DNA from: CAZCCV01 sp964497515
GTDB lineage: Bacteria; Armatimonadota; UBA5829; DTLH01
Length of the DNA: 64,000 nt
NCBI GenBank assembly: GCA_964497515.1
Contig: CAZCCV010000009.1
Coordinates: 14,578-78,577, forward strand
Direction: 5' to 3'
Each line of letters begins with the position of its first letter. The stretch's first letter is position 1. The position numbers and the translations under genes were made by a program. Below the pieces are notes generated by a model that ran no database searches, was not told where the DNA came from, and saw only the letters and a list, made by a program, of their open reading frames with translations. This document shows positions 62,730 to 64,000 of this stretch, piece by piece.

Positions 62730-63881
62730 ATGCAGCTACTGGACCTGACACTAATCGAAGCCACCGCAGATCAGCCTCGAAAGACATTCTACCAGGAGAC
62801 TCTGGAAGAACTCGCAAGCTCAATCAAAGAGCGTGGAGTTCTCGAGCCTATAGTTGTTCGCCCTATGCCTAACGGCAAGTATCAGATTGTTATGGGTGAA
62901 CGCCGATACAGAGCCAGCAAACTGGCGGGGCTTACTCAGATACCAGCTATTATCCGTGAGCTTTCGGATGAAGATGCCGCAGCCGATGCACTTTTGGAAA
63001 ACTTTCAGCGCGAGGATCTAAACCCTATCGAACGGGCAAATGCCATCAAGCAACTCCTGACATTTATGAGTTGGGAGAAGGTGAGCAAAACTCTCGGAGT
63101 AGCTGAGTCTACACTTCGCCGCTCCCTGGATTTGTTGGAGTTGCCTGAGTCCATTCAAGAAGAACTGGCCATAAGAGAAGATGAAAATGACGGGTCATTC
63201 TTGGAAGGGCACGCTCGATTACTTAAGGCATTCGCTGGCGACGAAAAAACGCAGTTTAGGCTGGCCAAAAAAGTAAGAGCCGAACGATTATCTATAGATG
63301 AAACCCAGAAGCTAATCGAAGCACTAAAAGAGATGCCCGCCAAGGCAGAGGCTTTCTTTAGAGTGCCACTTAACGTCACAGAGGAGATTCTCAGACACAC
63401 AGGGCGCAGCACAGCCAAGAAGAAGGCTTTCAAACCGCAGACCGCCGAACAGCATATGAAGCTGGTTCTAAAAGCGGCGACAGCGATGTCTGATATGCTT
63501 AACGAGAGTATTGCAGATTATCTGGCTTACGAAGAATCGAACCAACTCCTGTCGGCTACATCGGATTTGGTGGATCAGCTTGTTAAGTTCAATCAGAAGC
63601 TCCGCGTCGGACTCCAGCGCAGCAGCAATGGGTTTAAGGAAGTCTATATTCACTGTCCGCTTTGTGGCAGGATAGAACTCGTGGGAAGCACTCGTTGTGC
63701 AGTCTGCTGGACTGTGCTAAGACGATGCTGCGATTGCGGTAACTACGACCAGACTTATCAGCGCTGCTCAGTAACACAGCAGTATGTGTATATGTCTGAA
63801 GCCGAATCTCCGGACGAACGCTCGCATTCGTACAAATGTGAGCACTATAAGCCTCGATTTGAGGCCAAGTCCGCTGCTTAA
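62730..63881 (+). CDS. ParB/Spo0J-like protein with a C-terminal zinc-ribbon-like module
   Basis: A 383-residue ParB-family protein. The N-terminal CTP-binding ParB/Srx domain has MGERRYRASKLAG (GERRYRAS at 56-63) and ENFQREDLNPIERAN (from 90), and a helix-turn-helix region follows (EKVSKTLGVAESTLRRSLDLLELP). At the C-terminus, instead of the usual dimerisation domain, there is a cysteine-rich part (Cys309, 312, 323, 326, 333, 334, 336, 346, 370) with CxxC pairs like a zinc ribbon. AAAGGAGGT stands 6 nt before the ATG at 62730; the open frame from 62523 is not used. No parA and no parS sequence was recognised in the window. Confidence 0.85.
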   Translation: MQLLDLTLIEATADQPRKTFYQETLEELASSIKERGVLEPIVVRPMPNGKYQIVMGERRYRASKLAGLTQIPAIIRELSDEDAAADALLENFQREDLNPIERANAIKQLLTFMSWEKVSKTLGVAESTLRRSLDLLELPESIQEELAIREDENDGSFLEGHARLLKAFAGDEKTQFRLAKKVRAERLSIDETQKLIEALKEMPAKAEAFFRVPLNVTEEILRHTGRSTAKKKAFKPQTAEQHMKLVLKAATAMSDMLNESIADYLAYEESNQLLSATSDLVDQLVKFNQKLRVGLQRSSNGFKEVYIHCPLCGRIELVGSTRCAVCWTVLRRCCDCGNYDQTYQRCSVTQQYVYMSEAESPDERSHSYKCEHYKPRFEAKSAA

Positions 63882-63887
63882 CATATT

Positions 63888-63934
63888 TGAGGCGCGTGAG
63901 CTCGTTTGAATAGCTGCAGAGTTCACGCGCCTCA
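63888..63934 (+). terminator. Hairpin after the ParB-like gene
   Basis: A perfect 12-bp stem (TGAGGCGCGTGA / TCACGCGCCTCA) with a 23-nt loop begins 7 bp after the stop. No T-run follows, so its role as a terminator is uncertain. From 63935 to the window end nothing else was recognised. Confidence 0.5.
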
Positions 63935-64000
63935 CAACTCCGATTACTGCGGTAGTGTCAATAAGAGTGTGTAAATTGCAGAACTGGATTATCCTGCCAG

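Overview
The window looks like chromosomal DNA from a diderm bacterium, most likely of the Armatimonadota. The evidence is the mix of families: two short type IV prepilin-like proteins with the N-terminal [20 protein letters not shown] signature, a PEP-CTERM protein, a TolC/HlyD/RND efflux set that needs an outer membrane, an AtpZ/AtpI-led F-type ATP synthase operon, B12-dependent ribonucleotide reductase and ferredoxin-linked 2-oxoacid oxidation. No 16S gene or tRNA is present, so the phylum call is an inference. TTG and GTG starts are common, and most starts follow a clear GGAGG-type ribosome binding site. No CRISPR array, insertion sequence, integrase or prophage block was seen.

Layout. 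57-8828 (minus): complete ATP synthase operon atpZ-atpI-atpB-E-F-H-A-G-D-C, followed by a secreted transglutaminase-like protein. 9057-10789: two divergent prepilin-like genes. 10906-13077 (minus): ADP-forming acyl-CoA synthetase. 13412-16170: nrdR-nrdJ behind two tandem NrdR-box-like sites. 16238-16672: osmC. 16832-18941: M60-like metallopeptidase broken by a deletion and frameshift. 18988-20601 (minus): prfC. 21036-23104: a PEP-CTERM protein with a long leader, then alkaline phosphatase. 23378-30139: AbrB-like regulator, TolC, adaptor and RND pump in one operon with operator-like repeats at its promoter. 30336-33831: dapA-like gene, a thiol-redox protein, a DUF169 protein and a SIS-domain protein.

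33995-40976 is a classic translation and envelope block: rpsB-tsf-pyrH-frr, a terminator-like hairpin, then uppS-dxr-rseP-ispG (no cdsA). Genes packed end to end continue to 55706: GNAT acetyltransferase, ogt, small membrane protein, rapZ, membrane-anchored yvcK, maf, TPR protein, nadK, recN, steA-like, steB-like, two glycosyltransferases, and a four-subunit 2-oxoacid:ferredoxin oxidoreductase. The recN-steA-steB-GT2-GT4 run is the best candidate for a poorly described system, probably in cell separation or envelope glycan assembly.

55772-57749 (minus): GDSL esterase and C26 glutamine-amidotransferase-like hydrolase. 57881-59962: secreted subtilase with C-terminal OB-like repeats. 60091-62551: ComEC split into a channel part and a metallo-beta-lactamase part at an A6 tract. 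62730-63881: ParB-like protein with a C-terminal cysteine-rich module in place of the usual C-terminus.

How the parts may connect (inference): the 2-oxoacid:ferredoxin oxidoreductase and the ADP-forming acyl-CoA synthetase could together oxidise amino-acid-derived 2-oxoacids and save the thioester energy as ATP. The secreted subtilase would supply peptides for this.
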